Positions 25,469 to 36,867 of a stretch of DNA of 64,000 nucleotides are shown in pieces. Source of the DNA: Streptococcus oralis (GTDB lineage: Bacteria > Bacillota > Bacilli > Lactobacillales > Streptococcaceae); contig NZ_CP097843.1 in the NCBI RefSeq assembly GCF_023611505.1, positions 806,001 to 870,000 of the forward strand, read 5' to 3'. Position 1 is the first letter of the stretch. Each line of letters opens with the position of its first letter. The position numbers and the translations under genes were made by a program. Below the pieces are notes generated by a model. The model was not told where the DNA came from, did no database searches, and saw nothing but the letters and a program-made list of their open reading frames with translations.

Positions 25469-25837
25469 ATGCACTATAAAAGAGTTGAATTAAAAGTCAC
25501 AAATCAAGGTATCCATGAGCACAAGATTTTTCAAGGTGTTAAGATTTTCAGTCGTAGCAAGTTATCCAAAGATCGGAAAAGCATTCTAACACAGAAGCTT
25601 TACCTGACACCGAAGCAGAACATCGTTTACTATCAACGTACAGATGTCAACTATGACCAGAACTGGCATCATCATAAGGACTATTACGAATTAGCTTATG
25701 GTCAAATGGATAGAGAGACGATTTTTAAGGTTTGCCAAGATTTTGACGAACTAAGTCCTTTTCTGGAGAACGAGCTGCTGGAGAAGCTAAAAGAAAAGCA
25801 GTCAACAGGCAAATTTTTTGAAAAATTAGATATATAA
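25469..25837 (+). CDS. EXLDI-family protein
   Basis: The 122-residue soluble protein ends FFEKLDI, the C-terminal E-x-L-D-I motif that names the EXLDI family; function is unknown. It has its own promoter (TTGCAA, 16 nt, TATAAT ending at about 25443) and a TGGAGGAG ribosome binding site, so it is probably expressed apart from the YjaZ-like gene. Confidence 0.75.
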   Translation: MHYKRVELKVTNQGIHEHKIFQGVKIFSRSKLSKDRKSILTQKLYLTPKQNIVYYQRTDVNYDQNWHHHKDYYELAYGQMDRETIFKVCQDFDELSPFLENELLEKLKEKQSTGKFFEKLDI

Positions 25838-25838
25838 A

Positions 25839-25871
25839 AATTCGGCTGCTTTTATAGGCAGTCGGATTTCT
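25839..25871 (+). terminator. Terminator after the EXLDI gene
   Basis: An 11-bp stem with G-T pairs, core CGGCTGC (25843-25849) and GCAGTCG (25858-25864), is followed by a T-rich stretch. Confidence 0.7.
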
Positions 25872-25964
25872 TTGAGTTATAGTTTGATAATCTTTCAAAA
25901 GGGAAAATAGATCTATTTTTATCATGAACAGCTAACTTAGTTAGAACTTTTGGAAACAGTATAG

Positions 25965-26022
25965 TTGAAATCTATGAAGAATAAGCATATAATTAAGAAA
26001 AATGATTGAGTGCTCACTCAAT
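25965..26022 (+). promoter_or_regulatory. Promoter and TetR-type operator of the oxidoreductase/TetR pair
   Basis: TTGAAA (25965-25970), 17 nt, TATAAT (25988-25993). The palindrome ATTGAGTG-CT-CACTCAAT (26005-26022) lies just past the transcription start. TetR-family repressors often use TGAGTG/CACTCA arms, and a TetR gene is second in this operon, so autoregulation is likely. Confidence 0.75.
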
Positions 26023-26052
26023 TTTTTTTTAGATGTGTAAGGAGTTCATACA

Positions 26053-27057
26053 ATGGTTGTTCAAGCAATACAATATAGTCGTTTCGGTGATGAAGAAGTG
26101 TTAGATTTAGTGAACATTAAATCTGATTCTTTGAAAGTGAATCAAGTTAGGGTAGAAGTTTATGCAGTTGGTTTAAATCCTATTGATTATAAAACTTTTG
26201 AGGGTGCAAAGCCACTTCGTTTTCTATCTTTTATGACGAAACTAAGGAAGCCAAGTCATTGGTTTGAGTCAAAATCATCTCTTTTTCCAAGAGGTATTGG
26301 TCGGGATTTTGCTGGAGTTATCACAGAAATCGGTGAAGGAGTAAGTAGGTTTGCAGTAGGGGATAAGGTTTTTGGAACAATGATCAGTGACCCTGGATTA
26401 GGCACCAAGAGGGGAGCTTTGGCAACAGAAATTTGTGTCAATGAATCAGAAATTGTGTTGAAGCCAGAGATGATTGATATGAACCATGCAGCTACTATGG
26501 GTGTAGCCTCTCTAACAGTGGGAGGTGCTTTTAGAAAGATTGAGCTAAACTCTAAAGATGTTGTAGTTATTTCAGCAGCAGCAGGAGGTATTGGAAGTAT
26601 CGCAGTACAGTATGCGGTTGCTAAAGGTGCGACAGTTATTGGAATTGCGAGTAAGAAAAATTCAGATTATCTAAAGTCCTTAGGTGCCATACCGGTAGCC
26701 TACGAAGAGAACATCCAGAATGCTCTTCTATCAGCAAGTGCAAAGCCAATTACAAAATTCTTGGATTGCTATGGAAGTGATTATGTTAAATTGGCTTTCA
26801 GTTTGGGATTGAAGGGCATGGCTATTGGAACTCTAGTACCTTCACCATATGTTATGATAAAAGGTGCCCAGTTCACAGGTCCGAGACATTCTACATATGA
26901 TGATTTTAACACTCTAGCGGAAATGGTCTCAGATGGGAAGGTTCGGCTGAATATTGACCAGGTTTATGATTTTTCTCTAAAGTCAGTTAGAGAGGCATAT
27001 CGTAGCCTGAAGTCGGGACATACTCGAGGTAAGAAGGTTGTAAAAGTAAGAGAGTAG
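26053..27057 (+). CDS. Medium-chain NAD(P)-dependent oxidoreductase (quinone reductase-like)
   Basis: The 334-residue MDR-superfamily protein has an N-terminal GroES-like domain (VYAVGLNPIDYKTF, RDFAGVITEIGEGVSRFAVGDKVFG). Its Rossmann domain has SAAAGGIGSIAVQYAVAKGATVIG at about residue 175. It lacks the structural-zinc cysteines, so a zinc-free quinone or enone reductase is likelier than an alcohol dehydrogenase. It shares an operon with a TetR repressor 16 nt downstream. Confidence 0.82.
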   Translation: MVVQAIQYSRFGDEEVLDLVNIKSDSLKVNQVRVEVYAVGLNPIDYKTFEGAKPLRFLSFMTKLRKPSHWFESKSSLFPRGIGRDFAGVITEIGEGVSRFAVGDKVFGTMISDPGLGTKRGALATEICVNESEIVLKPEMIDMNHAATMGVASLTVGGAFRKIELNSKDVVVISAAAGGIGSIAVQYAVAKGATVIGIASKKNSDYLKSLGAIPVAYEENIQNALLSASAKPITKFLDCYGSDYVKLAFSLGLKGMAIGTLVPSPYVMIKGAQFTGPRHSTYDDFNTLAEMVSDGKVRLNIDQVYDFSLKSVREAYRSLKSGHTRGKKVVKVRE

Positions 27058-27073
27058 CAGAGAGGTGCTAGTA

Positions 27074-27718
27074 ATGGAAAGTTTAGAAGAAAAGTATGCC
27101 CAGACATTAGAAAATAGCAACCTGAGTTTAAAACAACGTCAAGTATTATTATCAAGTCTAAAGTTATTTTCAGAAATTGGCTTTGAAAATACAACAGCAA
27201 GCCTTATTGCTAAGGAGGCTGGAGTTTCAGAAGGGACCGTTTTTAGTTACTTTAAAACCAAGGAAGGCATCTTAGAAGCAATTTTGTCGACTTTTCTTGA
27301 GCAAGTTATTCCAGATGTTATTGCTGATTTTTCTGAGAAGAAATTTACAGCAAACCAAGAGTCTTTTCCGCTATTTTTAAGAAGTATTGTTCGGGATAGA
27401 CTGGTCTTTATTCAGGAGAATCAAATGCAAGTTAAAATTCTCTTGAACCGTTCTTTTATTGATGAAACGATTTCTGACCAGTTAGGGAATGTTATTGTTC
27501 ACTCTATCATTAAGCCAATTAGTCCAGTTCTGAATCAGTTTAAAGAAAATGGTGTTATCCGAGATTGGTCAAATGAAAGAATTGTTCGCTATATTTTAGC
27601 TTTGAGTCTTTCTTATGCTCTTCCAATGATGTTGAATAATAATGAGGGCCTAGACATAGATGAAGCAGTGAATGAAATTGTTGAATGCCTGTCTTTTGCC
27701 TTAGTAGAAGTAAAGTGA
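27074..27718 (+). CDS. TetR-family repressor
   Basis: The 214-residue protein has an N-terminal TetR helix-turn-helix (RQVLLSSLKLFSEIGFENTTASLIAKEAGVSEGTVFSYFKTKEGI, residues about 20-62) and a helical ligand-binding domain. ATG 27074 has AGAGGTG 7 nt before it; GTG 27065 is in frame but less likely. It probably binds the ATTGAGTG..CACTCAAT palindrome before the oxidoreductase. Confidence 0.88.
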   Translation: MESLEEKYAQTLENSNLSLKQRQVLLSSLKLFSEIGFENTTASLIAKEAGVSEGTVFSYFKTKEGILEAILSTFLEQVIPDVIADFSEKKFTANQESFPLFLRSIVRDRLVFIQENQMQVKILLNRSFIDETISDQLGNVIVHSIIKPISPVLNQFKENGVIRDWSNERIVRYILALSLSYALPMMLNNNEGLDIDEAVNEIVECLSFALVEVK

Positions 27719-27730
27719 ATTTTGATTTTT

Positions 27731-27762
27731 AAGCTTACTATTAAAAATAGTGAGCTTTTTTA
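27731..27762 (+). terminator. Terminator of the oxidoreductase/TetR operon
   Basis: AAGCTTACTATT (27731-27742) pairs with AATAGTGAGCTT (27746-27757), followed by TTTTT. Confidence 0.85.
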
Positions 27763-27771
27763 AAACCAAAA

Positions 27772-27799
27772 TAAAAATCCCCAATCATAATGATTGAGG
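27772..27799 (-). terminator. Terminator of gdhA
   Basis: On the minus strand, a stem of CCTCAATCA with TGATTGGGG is followed by a T-run (AAAAAT on the plus strand at 27772-27777). Confidence 0.75.
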
Positions 27800-27815
27800 A
27801 TTGAGCAAATGAATC

Positions 27816-29183
<1,368 letters not shown>

Positions 29184-29204
29184 TTATATTTTATTACATG
29201 AGCC

Positions 29205-29233
29205 ATTATAACAGAATTCTTTTTCAGTGTAAA
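29205..29233 (-). promoter_or_regulatory. gdhA promoter
   Basis: Read on the minus strand: TTTACA (29233-29228), a 17-nt spacer and TATAAT (29210-29205). An AGGAGAAC ribosome binding site follows before the ATG. Confidence 0.8.
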
Positions 29234-29396
29234 GAAAAAAACGAAAATTTTCTAAAAATTCTTTCAATTTACATTCAGTCAATACTAAGAGCATTATCAA
29301 AAAACGAACGTTTTCTCTAGAAATAACTTTCTCAAAGAGAAAATATGAAAGTATGGTATAATATTAGAAATAAAAGGAATCTGGAGGATCAGAATC

Positions 29397-30332
29397 ATGG
29401 TATCAACGAAAACACAAATTGCTGGTTTTGCGTTTGACAATTGCTTGATGAATGCAGCAGGTGTGGCTTGTATGACGATAGAGGAACTAGAAGGGGTCAA
29501 AAACTCAGCAGCAGGTACTTTTGTTACGAAGACTGCGACCTTGGACTTCCGTCAGGGAAATCCTGAACCACGTTACCAGGATGTTCCACTTGGTTCTATC
29601 AACTCCATGGGATTACCAAATAATGGCTTAGACTACTATCTGGACTATCTTTTGGACTTGCAGGAAAAAGAGCCAAACCGTACTTTCTTCCTATCTTTAG
29701 TTGGCATGTCTCCAGAAGAAACACATACCATCTTGAAAAAAGTTCAAGAGAGTGAATTTAAAGGACTGACAGAGCTCAATCTCTCTTGTCCAAACGTTCC
29801 AGGAAAACCTCAGATTGCCTATGATTTTGAGACAACAGACCGTATCTTGTCAGAGGTATTTGCCTACTTTACCAAACCTCTCGGGATCAAATTGCCACCA
29901 TATTTTGATATTGTTCACTTTGATCAAGCGGCTGCTATTTTCAACAAATATCCACTCAAGTTTGTTAACTGTGTTAACTCTATCGGAAACGGCCTTTATA
30001 TAGAAGGCGAGTCGGTCGTGATTCGTCCTAAAAATGGTTTTGGTGGCATTGGTGGAGAGTATATCAAACCGACTGCTCTTGCTAATGTGCACGCCTTCTA
30101 TCAACGCTTAAATCCGCAAATCAAAATCATCGGAACGGGTGGCGTTCTGACGGGTCGTGATGCCTTTGAACACATCCTTTGCGGTGCTAGTATGGTGCAA
30201 GTAGGAACGACGCTCCACAAGGAAGGCGTCGGTGTTTTTGAACGCATTACCAAAGAACTGAAAGCTATTATGGCAGAAAAAGGTTATGAGAACCTAGAAG
30301 ATTTCCGTGGGAAATTGCGCTATATTGATTAA
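29397..30332 (+). CDS. pyrD: Dihydroorotate dehydrogenase, class 1A
   Basis: The 311-residue FMN enzyme oxidises dihydroorotate to orotate in pyrimidine synthesis. Class 1A features are FMN-binding NAAGV and [11 protein letters not shown], the catalytic cysteine in [13 protein letters not shown], and [28 protein letters not shown] near the C terminus. Class 1A is soluble and uses fumarate; no pyrK partner lies beside it. GGAGGATC precedes ATG 29397. A TATAAT box at 29357-29362 is the likely -10. Confidence 0.96.
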   Translation: MVSTKTQIAGFAFDNCLMNAAGVACMTIEELEGVKNSAAGTFVTKTATLDFRQGNPEPRYQDVPLGSINSMGLPNNGLDYYLDYLLDLQEKEPNRTFFLSLVGMSPEETHTILKKVQESEFKGLTELNLSCPNVPGKPQIAYDFETTDRILSEVFAYFTKPLGIKLPPYFDIVHFDQAAAIFNKYPLKFVNCVNSIGNGLYIEGESVVIRPKNGFGGIGGEYIKPTALANVHAFYQRLNPQIKIIGTGGVLTGRDAFEHILCGASMVQVGTTLHKEGVGVFERITKELKAIMAEKGYENLEDFRGKLRYID

Positions 30333-30364
30333 GTTTAATAAAAAATCAGAAGAAAGGAGAGAAG

Positions 30365-31399
30365 ATGCTAGCCATTGAAGACAGTCAGAAGTTGACTTTA
30401 TCAAATCTATCTAGCTTGAACCTATTTACAGGGACAGATCAGGGTCAGTTTGAAGTTATGAAGAGTCAAGTGCTGAAGCAGATTGGTTATGATCCAGCTG
30501 ATCTCAATTTTGCTTACTTTGATATGAAAGAAGTAGCTTATAAAGACTTAGAGTTGGAGTTGGTCAGTCTCCCTTTCTTTGCTGATGAGAAAATCGTGAT
30601 ATTAGACCATTTTGTCGATATTACAACTGCCAAGAAACGTTTTTTAACAGATGATGAGCTCAAGTCATTTGAGGAATATCTTGACAATCCTTCGCCAACA
30701 ACCAAGTTATTGATATTTGCAGAAGGAAAACTGGATAGTAAGAGACGGCTGGTCAAATTGCTCAAACGAGATGCGACTGTCTTTGATGCTATTGAACCCA
30801 AGGAACAAGAATTGCGCCAGTATTTCCAAAAATGGAGTCAGACACAAGGTTTGCAGTTTGTGGGGCAATCTTTTGAAAATCTACTTATCAAATCTGGTTT
30901 TCAATTTAGCGAAATCCAGAAAAACCTCCTTTTTTTACAGTCTTATAAGTCCGACGGAGTGATTGAGGAGAAGGATATTGTCGAGGCTATTCCCAAGACC
31001 TTGCAGGACAATATTTTTGATTTGACTCAGTTTATCTTGGGTAAAAAGATTGACCTGGCCCGTGAACTGGTTAGAGACTTGACCTTGCAAGGGGAGGATG
31101 AGATCAAGCTCATAGCTGTCATGTTAGGACAGTTCCGAACCTTTACCCAAGTGAAGATTTTATCAGAAGCTGGTCAGTCGGAATCGCAGATTGCAAGCAG
31201 TCTGGGAATTTACTTGGGGCGCAATCCTAATCCTTATCAAATCAAGTTCGCATTAAGAGATTCGAGAGGGATTTCCTTGGCCTTTCTCAAACAAGCAATT
31301 TCTTATTTAATTGAAGCAGACTATCAGATTAAAACAGGGGTCTATGAAAAAGGCTACCTTTTTGAGAGAGCGCTGTTACAGATATCTAGCCAAGCGTAA
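30365..31399 (+). CDS. holA: DNA polymerase III delta subunit
   Basis: The 344-residue clamp-loader subunit opens the beta clamp. The family layout is present: an N-terminal AAA-like domain (LFTGTDQGQFEVMKSQVLKQ), a middle domain and a helical collar (about residues 215-340, GEDEIKLIAVMLGQFRTF). It shows no Walker motif, as expected for delta. It lies 32 nt after pyrD. Confidence 0.92.
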   Translation: MLAIEDSQKLTLSNLSSLNLFTGTDQGQFEVMKSQVLKQIGYDPADLNFAYFDMKEVAYKDLELELVSLPFFADEKIVILDHFVDITTAKKRFLTDDELKSFEEYLDNPSPTTKLLIFAEGKLDSKRRLVKLLKRDATVFDAIEPKEQELRQYFQKWSQTQGLQFVGQSFENLLIKSGFQFSEIQKNLLFLQSYKSDGVIEEKDIVEAIPKTLQDNIFDLTQFILGKKIDLARELVRDLTLQGEDEIKLIAVMLGQFRTFTQVKILSEAGQSESQIASSLGIYLGRNPNPYQIKFALRDSRGISLAFLKQAISYLIEADYQIKTGVYEKGYLFERALLQISSQA

Positions 31400-31471
31400 T
31401 GAGCATAAAACTTGAAAAAAGAGGATGATTGCGTTATCATTTTCATATAGAAAGAAAAAGAGGTATTACAG

Positions 31472-32077
31472 ATGGCTATTATCTTACCAGACCTTCCATA
31501 CGCATATGACGCTTTGGAACCATACATCGATGCAGAAACAATGCACTTGCACCATGACAAGCACCATCAAACCTACGTCAACAATGCGAATGCTGCTCTT
31601 GAAAAACACCCTGAAATCGGTGAAGACCTTGAAGCTTTGCTTGCTGATGTAGACTCTATCCCAGCTGATATCCGCCAAGCGCTTATCAACAATGGTGGTG
31701 GACACTTGAACCACGCTCTTTTCTGGGAATTGATGACTCCAGAAAAAACAGCTCCTTCAGCAGAACTTGCAGCAGCTATCGATGCAACATTTGGTTCATT
31801 TGAAGAGTTCCAAGCAGCCTTTACAGCAGCAGCTACAACTCGCTTTGGTTCTGGCTGGGCATGGTTGGTTGTCAACAAAGAAGGGAAGCTTGAAGTGACT
31901 TCAACAGCAAACCAAGACACACCAATCTCAGAAGGCAAAAAACCAATCTTGGGCTTGGACGTTTGGGAACATGCTTACTACGTGAAATACCGCAACGTGC
32001 GTCCTGACTACATTAAAGCTTTCTTCTCAGTCATTAACTGGAACAAAGTAGATGAGCTTTACGCAGCAGCTAAATAA
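31472..32077 (+). CDS. sodA: Manganese superoxide dismutase
   Basis: The 201-residue Mn/Fe SOD has [28 protein letters not shown] with the first metal His residues, [10 protein letters not shown] with the third ligand region, and [18 protein letters not shown] with Asp and His ligands. The metal is assigned as Mn from the genus habit. Codon use is strongly biased, as for a highly expressed gene. Confidence 0.97.
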   Translation: MAIILPDLPYAYDALEPYIDAETMHLHHDKHHQTYVNNANAALEKHPEIGEDLEALLADVDSIPADIRQALINNGGGHLNHALFWELMTPEKTAPSAELAAAIDATFGSFEEFQAAFTAAATTRFGSGWAWLVVNKEGKLEVTSTANQDTPISEGKKPILGLDVWEHAYYVKYRNVRPDYIKAFFSVINWNKVDELYAAAK

Positions 32078-32128
32078 AAAATAGGAAGGGAAGAGTCATT
32101 CTTCTCTTTTTTGCTTTATATGGTAGAG

Positions 32129-32160
32129 GTCTGACAAAATCGTCAGACTTATTTCATTTT
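32129..32160 (+). terminator. Terminator after sodA
   Basis: GTCTGAC (32129-32135) pairs with GTCAGAC (32142-32148), followed by a T-rich stretch. A weaker stem with T-run lies just before it at about 32084-32112. Confidence 0.65.
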
Positions 32161-32231
32161 TATGAGAAACGTGCTAACTGCTAGAAATTATGGTAAAATA
32201 GAGTGTTAAGTAATCGTGGAAAAGGAAGACT

Positions 32232-32762
32232 ATGCGTAAAGAAATTACACCTGAATTATACAACTATAACAAGTTTCCTGGCCCAGAATTTCATGTAAAT
32301 GGGGATAAGGTTGAGACTGAAGGAATCGCTTTTACCTTGGTTGAAAATATCAAGGATGCCTTCGATGTGACAGTCTTTAATCAACGCTTCTCAGAAGTGT
32401 TGACCAAGTTTGATTATGTCGTGGGGGACTGGAGTAATGAACAGCTCCGCCTACGTGGTTTTTACAAAGATGACCGAACAGAGGAAAAAATTGAAAAGAT
32501 TAGTCGTTTACAGGACTATCTTTTGGAGTACTGTAGTTATGGTTGTGCCTATTTTGTCCTAGAAAACCAAGCACCGAAACGTGCGTCATTTGATAAAAAA
32601 TTGCGTAAAAAGGATGAGGAAAATCATCCTAGAAGAGGAAAAAAACCTTCGCAAAACAAGAGAAAACCAAATGCGGATAAGCGAAATAGACGTCGTCATA
32701 AGGACCAAAAGTCTCAGAAAGAGGACAAGGGACAGCGCCATTTTGTCATTCGTCAGAAATAG
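32232..32762 (+). CDS. yutD: YutD-family protein
   Basis: The 176-residue protein has the YutD (DUF1027) domain in the first 115 residues (GIAFTLVENIKDAFDVTVFNQRFSEVLTKFDYVVGDWSNEQLRLRGFY). A very basic, disordered C-terminal tail suggests nucleic-acid binding. Function is not established. It is 21 nt upstream of rlmN. Confidence 0.85.
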   Translation: MRKEITPELYNYNKFPGPEFHVNGDKVETEGIAFTLVENIKDAFDVTVFNQRFSEVLTKFDYVVGDWSNEQLRLRGFYKDDRTEEKIEKISRLQDYLLEYCSYGCAYFVLENQAPKRASFDKKLRKKDEENHPRRGKKPSQNKRKPNADKRNRRRHKDQKSQKEDKGQRHFVIRQK

Positions 32763-32783
32763 ATAGAGAAATAAGGAGAAGAG

Positions 32784-33869
32784 ATGAAACCGTCTATTTA
32801 TAGTTTAACACGTCAAACCATGCAAGAATGGGTATTAGAACAAGGAGAAAAGAAATTCCGAGCAGATCAAATCTGGGAATGGCTCTACCGTAAACGTGTC
32901 CAGTCATTTGAAGAAATGACTAATCTTTCCAAGGATTTGATTGCCAAGCTCAATGAGCAGTTTATCGTAAATCCTTTGAAACAACGGATTGTACAAGAGT
33001 CAGCTGACGGTACTGTTAAGTATCTTTTTGAGTTGCCAGATGGCATGTTGATTGAGACAGTACTGATGCGTCAACACTACGGTTTGTCAGTCTGTGTGAC
33101 CACTCAGGTTGGCTGTAATATTGGTTGTACCTTCTGTGCCTCTGGGTTGATTAAGAAACAACGTGACCTTAATAACGGGGAAATTGTAGCGCAGATCATG
33201 TTGGTTCAGAAATACTTTGATGAGCGTGGTCAGGACGAGCGTGTCAGTCATATCGTTGTCATGGGAATTGGTGAACCATTTGATAACTACAACAATGTTT
33301 TGAATTTTGTCCGTACCATCAATGATGACAAGGGAATGGCTATCGGTGCTCGTCACATCACTGTTTCAACTTCAGGTTTGGCCCATAAAATTCGTGACTT
33401 TGCTAATGAAGGCGTACAGGTCAATCTTGCTGTTTCCCTTCACGCACCCAATAATGAATTGCGTTCAAGCATCATGAAGATTAATCGTGCCTTTCCGATT
33501 GAAAAACTCTTCGCAGCCATTGAGTACTATATCGAAACAACAAATCGCCGTGTAACCTTTGAATACATCATGCTCAATGAAGTCAACGACGGTGTTGAAC
33601 AAGCCTTGGAATTGGCGGAATTGCTCAAGAACATCAAGAAATTGTCTTATGTAAACTTGATTCCTTATAACCCAGTTAGTGAACACGACCAATATAGCCG
33701 TAGTCCTAAAGAGCGCGTGATGGCCTTCTACGATACCCTCAAGAAAAAAGGGGTCAACTGTGTTGTCCGTCAAGAGCATGGTACAGATATTGATGCAGCT
33801 TGTGGACAATTACGCTCCAATACAATGAAACGTGACCGCCAGAAGGCAGTCGCAGCGGTAAATCCATAA
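32784..33869 (+). CDS. rlmN: Radical-SAM 23S rRNA (adenine2503-C2)-methyltransferase
   Basis: The 361-residue enzyme methylates A2503 of 23S rRNA and A37 of some tRNAs. The radical-SAM Fe-S triad is in [12 protein letters not shown] (CxxxCxxC, about residues 110-121). The catalytic C-terminal Cys lies near DAACGQLR and the second within NCVVRQEHG. Length is full. AAGGAGAAGAG precedes the ATG. One nt separates it from the VanZ-like gene. Confidence 0.97.
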   Translation: MKPSIYSLTRQTMQEWVLEQGEKKFRADQIWEWLYRKRVQSFEEMTNLSKDLIAKLNEQFIVNPLKQRIVQESADGTVKYLFELPDGMLIETVLMRQHYGLSVCVTTQVGCNIGCTFCASGLIKKQRDLNNGEIVAQIMLVQKYFDERGQDERVSHIVVMGIGEPFDNYNNVLNFVRTINDDKGMAIGARHITVSTSGLAHKIRDFANEGVQVNLAVSLHAPNNELRSSIMKINRAFPIEKLFAAIEYYIETTNRRVTFEYIMLNEVNDGVEQALELAELLKNIKKLSYVNLIPYNPVSEHDQYSRSPKERVMAFYDTLKKKGVNCVVRQEHGTDIDAACGQLRSNTMKRDRQKAVAAVNP

Positions 33870-33870
33870 A

Positions 33871-34350
33871 ATGACTAAAAAAAGAGAATTAATCTTAAGA
33901 TTGGGAGTGGCTATTTACAGTCTTTGCATTGTCTGTTTTTGCTTCACTCCCCAGCCTCAACTTCCTACAGGAGTGGAAACTCCAGGTATTCAAACTTTTG
34001 GACGCCTGGTTTTTCTTTTAACTCCCTTAAACTCCCTTTGGAATCTAGGTGAAGTGACCAGTTTGGGACAAGTCCTTTGGATCTTTTTGCAGAACATTTT
34101 AAATGTCTTCTTGCTCTTCCCCCTGGTCTTTCAACTGATCTATCTCTGTCCAAACTTTCGGCAAACGAAAAAAATCCTCCTTCTCAGTTTTCTACTGAGC
34201 CTAGGAATTGAATGTACGCAGCTGGTCTTAGACTTTTTCTTTGATTTTAATCGCGTCTTTGAGATTGATGATTTGTGGACTAATACCCTGGGTGGCTATC
34301 TGGCTTGGCTCCTCTATAAAGGACTGCATAAAAACAAGATAAGGAATTAG
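33871..34350 (+). CDS. VanZ-family membrane protein
   Basis: The 159-residue protein has about four membrane segments and the VanZ-like end (LSLGIECTQLVLDFFFDFNRVFEIDDLWTNTLGGYLAWLLY). VanZ relatives give low-level teicoplanin resistance in some hosts, but most copies have unknown roles. It lies between rlmN and the ABC-F gene with 1-nt gaps, one operon. Confidence 0.85.
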   Translation: MTKKRELILRLGVAIYSLCIVCFCFTPQPQLPTGVETPGIQTFGRLVFLLTPLNSLWNLGEVTSLGQVLWIFLQNILNVFLLFPLVFQLIYLCPNFRQTKKILLLSFLLSLGIECTQLVLDFFFDFNRVFEIDDLWTNTLGGYLAWLLYKGLHKNKIRN

Positions 34351-34351
34351 A

Positions 34352-35893
34352 ATGAGTATTTTAGAAGTTAAAAATCTGAGTCACGGTTTTGGTGACCGTG
34401 CAATTTTTGAAGACGTGTCCTTCCGCCTTCTCAAGGGAGAACACATCGGCTTAGTCGGTGCCAATGGTGAAGGAAAATCAACCTTTATGAGCATTGTGAC
34501 TGGTAAGATGTTACCTGACGAAGGGAAGGTTGAGTGGTCTAAGTATGTGACTGCTGGCTATCTGGATCAGCATGCTGTGCTAAAGGAAGGCCAAACCGTG
34601 CGAGATGTCTTGCGGACAGCCTTTGATGAGCTATTTAAAGCAGAAGCTCGTATCAATGACCTCTATATGGAAATGGCCGAAGACGGAGCGGATATCGATG
34701 CACTCATGGAAGAAGTTGGCGAACTACAAGACCGTTTGGAGAGTCGAGATTTCTATACCTTGGATGCTAAGATTGATGAAGTAGCGCGTGCTCTCGGTGT
34801 CATGGACTATGGCATGGATACAGATGTAACAGCCTTATCAGGTGGACAAAGAACCAAGGTGCTTTTGGCTAAACTCCTCCTTGAAAAACCAGATATTTTG
34901 TTGCTTGACGAGCCGACCAACTACTTGGATGCTGAGCATATTGACTGGCTCAAGCGCTATCTCCAAAACTATGAGAATGCCTTTGTCCTCATTTCGCACG
35001 ATATTCCTTTCCTTAACGATGTGATCAATATCGTCTACCATGTAGAAAATCAACAGCTGACGCGTTACTCTGGTGATTACTACCAGTTTCAAGAAGTCTA
35101 TGCTATGAAAAAATCTCAGCTAGAGGCGGCCTATGAACGTCAACAGAAAGAGATTGCAGACCTCAAGGATTTTGTCGCTCGTAACAAAGCGCGTGTCGCA
35201 ACGCGTAATATGGCCATGTCCCGTCAAAAGAAACTCGACAAGATGGATATTATCGAACTGCAAAGTGAGAAGCCAAAACCGTCCTTTGATTTCAAGCCAG
35301 CTCGTACACCTGGACGTTTTATCTTCCAAGCCAAGGACTTGCAGATTGGTTATGACCGTCCTCTGACCAAACCTTTAAATCTTACCTTTGAACGGAATCA
35401 AAAGGTTGCCATTATCGGGGCAAATGGTATCGGGAAAACAACTCTCTTGAAGTCTCTCCTGGGTATTATTCCACCAATCGCTGGAGAAGTCGAACGCGGT
35501 GACTACCTAGAACTTGGTTACTTTGAACAGGAAGTAGAAGGTGGAAATCGCCAAACTCCTCTTGAGGCTGTATGGAATGCCTTTCCTGCACTTAACCAAG
35601 CAGAAGTCCGTGCGGCTCTTGCTCGTTGTGGCTTGACAACTAAACATATCGAAAGTCAAATTCAAGTCTTATCAGGTGGGGAACAAGCCAAGGTGCGTTT
35701 CTGTCTCTTGATGAACCGTGAAAACAACGTTTTAGTACTTGACGAGCCGACCAACCACTTGGATGTGGATGCTAAGGAAGAACTCAAACGGGCGCTTAAA
35801 GAATACAAAGGAAGCATTCTTATGGTTTGCCACGAACCAGACTTTTATGAAGGTTGGATGGACCAAATTTGGGACTTTAACAAGCTAACTTAA
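34352..35893 (+). CDS. ABC-F family ATPase
   Basis: The 513-residue protein has two ABC cassettes and no membrane segment. Walker A is GANGEGKST and GANGIGKTT; signatures are LSGGQRTKV and LSGGEQAKV; both Walker B motifs are DEPTNYLD/DEPTNHLD. The interdomain linker (about residues 245-315) is Lys/Arg-rich. ABC-F proteins act on the ribosome as translation or antibiotic-protection factors. The short form resembles YkpA/YbiT, probably a housekeeping type rather than resistance. Confidence 0.9.
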   Translation: MSILEVKNLSHGFGDRAIFEDVSFRLLKGEHIGLVGANGEGKSTFMSIVTGKMLPDEGKVEWSKYVTAGYLDQHAVLKEGQTVRDVLRTAFDELFKAEARINDLYMEMAEDGADIDALMEEVGELQDRLESRDFYTLDAKIDEVARALGVMDYGMDTDVTALSGGQRTKVLLAKLLLEKPDILLLDEPTNYLDAEHIDWLKRYLQNYENAFVLISHDIPFLNDVINIVYHVENQQLTRYSGDYYQFQEVYAMKKSQLEAAYERQQKEIADLKDFVARNKARVATRNMAMSRQKKLDKMDIIELQSEKPKPSFDFKPARTPGRFIFQAKDLQIGYDRPLTKPLNLTFERNQKVAIIGANGIGKTTLLKSLLGIIPPIAGEVERGDYLELGYFEQEVEGGNRQTPLEAVWNAFPALNQAEVRAALARCGLTTKHIESQIQVLSGGEQAKVRFCLLMNRENNVLVLDEPTNHLDVDAKEELKRALKEYKGSILMVCHEPDFYEGWMDQIWDFNKLT

Positions 35894-35909
35894 AAATGAG
35901 GGAAAAAGA

Positions 35910-35942
35910 AATACAGTATCGAATGCGGATACTGTATTTTTT
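35910..35942. terminator. Bidirectional terminator between ABC-F gene and slrA
   Basis: A perfect 11-bp stem AATACAGTATC (35910-35920)/GATACTGTATT (35928-35938) with T's on one side and A's on the other serves both convergent genes. Confidence 0.85.
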
Positions 35943-35949
35943 AGGTTAT

Positions 35950-36759
35950 TTAGGATTTAAAATCGTAATCCTTCACTACTTCGATACTATCAATGGTGAT
36001 AGCAGAAGTCGGTTTGTCTTTCTCATCTTTTTCAGCTTTGGCAATCTTGTCAACAACGTCCATGCCATCGATGACTTGACCAAAGACAGGGTGTTTGCCG
36101 TCTAGACTCGGATTTCCACCTTCTTTATAGGCTTCGATGATTTTCTTTGGATACTTGCTTGTAGGGAGTTTAGCTGAAATATCTGTTGAGTTTTGGTTGA
36201 TGAAGAACTGGCTACCGTTGGTGTTTGGTTGACCAGTGTTAGCCATAGCAAGAGCTCCTCGGATATTGTATAGGTAAGGAGAGATTTCATTTTTGAAACC
36301 AGTTCCTTTGTCCTTCGTTTTATCCTTATCATGCCAGATAGATTGGCCCCCTGTACCATCTCCCTTAGGATCTCCAGTTTGGACCATAAAGCCATCGATG
36401 ACACGGTGGAAGGTGATGCCGTTATAGTAGCCTTCTTTGGCGTGAGTAAGGAAGTTTTCAACGGCTAGAGGAGCGAGTTTAGGGAAGAGTTTAATACGAA
36501 TATCACCCTGACTTGTACTTGTGTGGAGAACCACTTCGGCTTCATCTTCGGCAACTTCCTTAGAAAGTTGAGGGAAGTTGGCATTTTCATTGGTTAAAGC
36601 GTCATTCAAATCTTTGGCAGCCTGAGCAGCTGCTTTAGAACTTTCTTCAGCTGAGATACTAGAGTCAACATAGTCATCGCCACGCAGACTGCGTTGGATA
36701 CTGCTACATCCAGCTAATGCAACAGTGGACAGTAAAAGAAGGGTTGCTAGTTTTTTCAT
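35950..36759 (-). CDS. slrA: Cyclophilin-type peptidyl-prolyl isomerase lipoprotein (SlrA-like)
   Basis: The 269-residue surface lipoprotein has lipobox LAGC with the Cys at residue 18. The cyclophilin domain runs from about residue 75 to the end ([69 protein letters not shown]). It folds secreted proteins at the membrane surface; in pneumococcus SlrA aids colonisation. The F-H-R catalytic Arg is intact. Confidence 0.92.
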   Translation of the reverse strand: MKKLATLLLLSTVALAGCSSIQRSLRGDDYVDSSISAEESSKAAAQAAKDLNDALTNENANFPQLSKEVAEDEAEVVLHTSTSQGDIRIKLFPKLAPLAVENFLTHAKEGYYNGITFHRVIDGFMVQTGDPKGDGTGGQSIWHDKDKTKDKGTGFKNEISPYLYNIRGALAMANTGQPNTNGSQFFINQNSTDISAKLPTSKYPKKIIEAYKEGGNPSLDGKHPVFGQVIDGMDVVDKIAKAEKDEKDKPTSAITIDSIEVVKDYDFKS

Positions 36760-36867
36760 TGTTTTCCTCTCAAAAATTCATTTCTATCATTGTACCCTAA
36801 AAGGAAGGGGATTTCAAATATTAGTGACAAGGTAGTTTAAGAGGAAGCCGACCAGAAAGTCGCTTGC

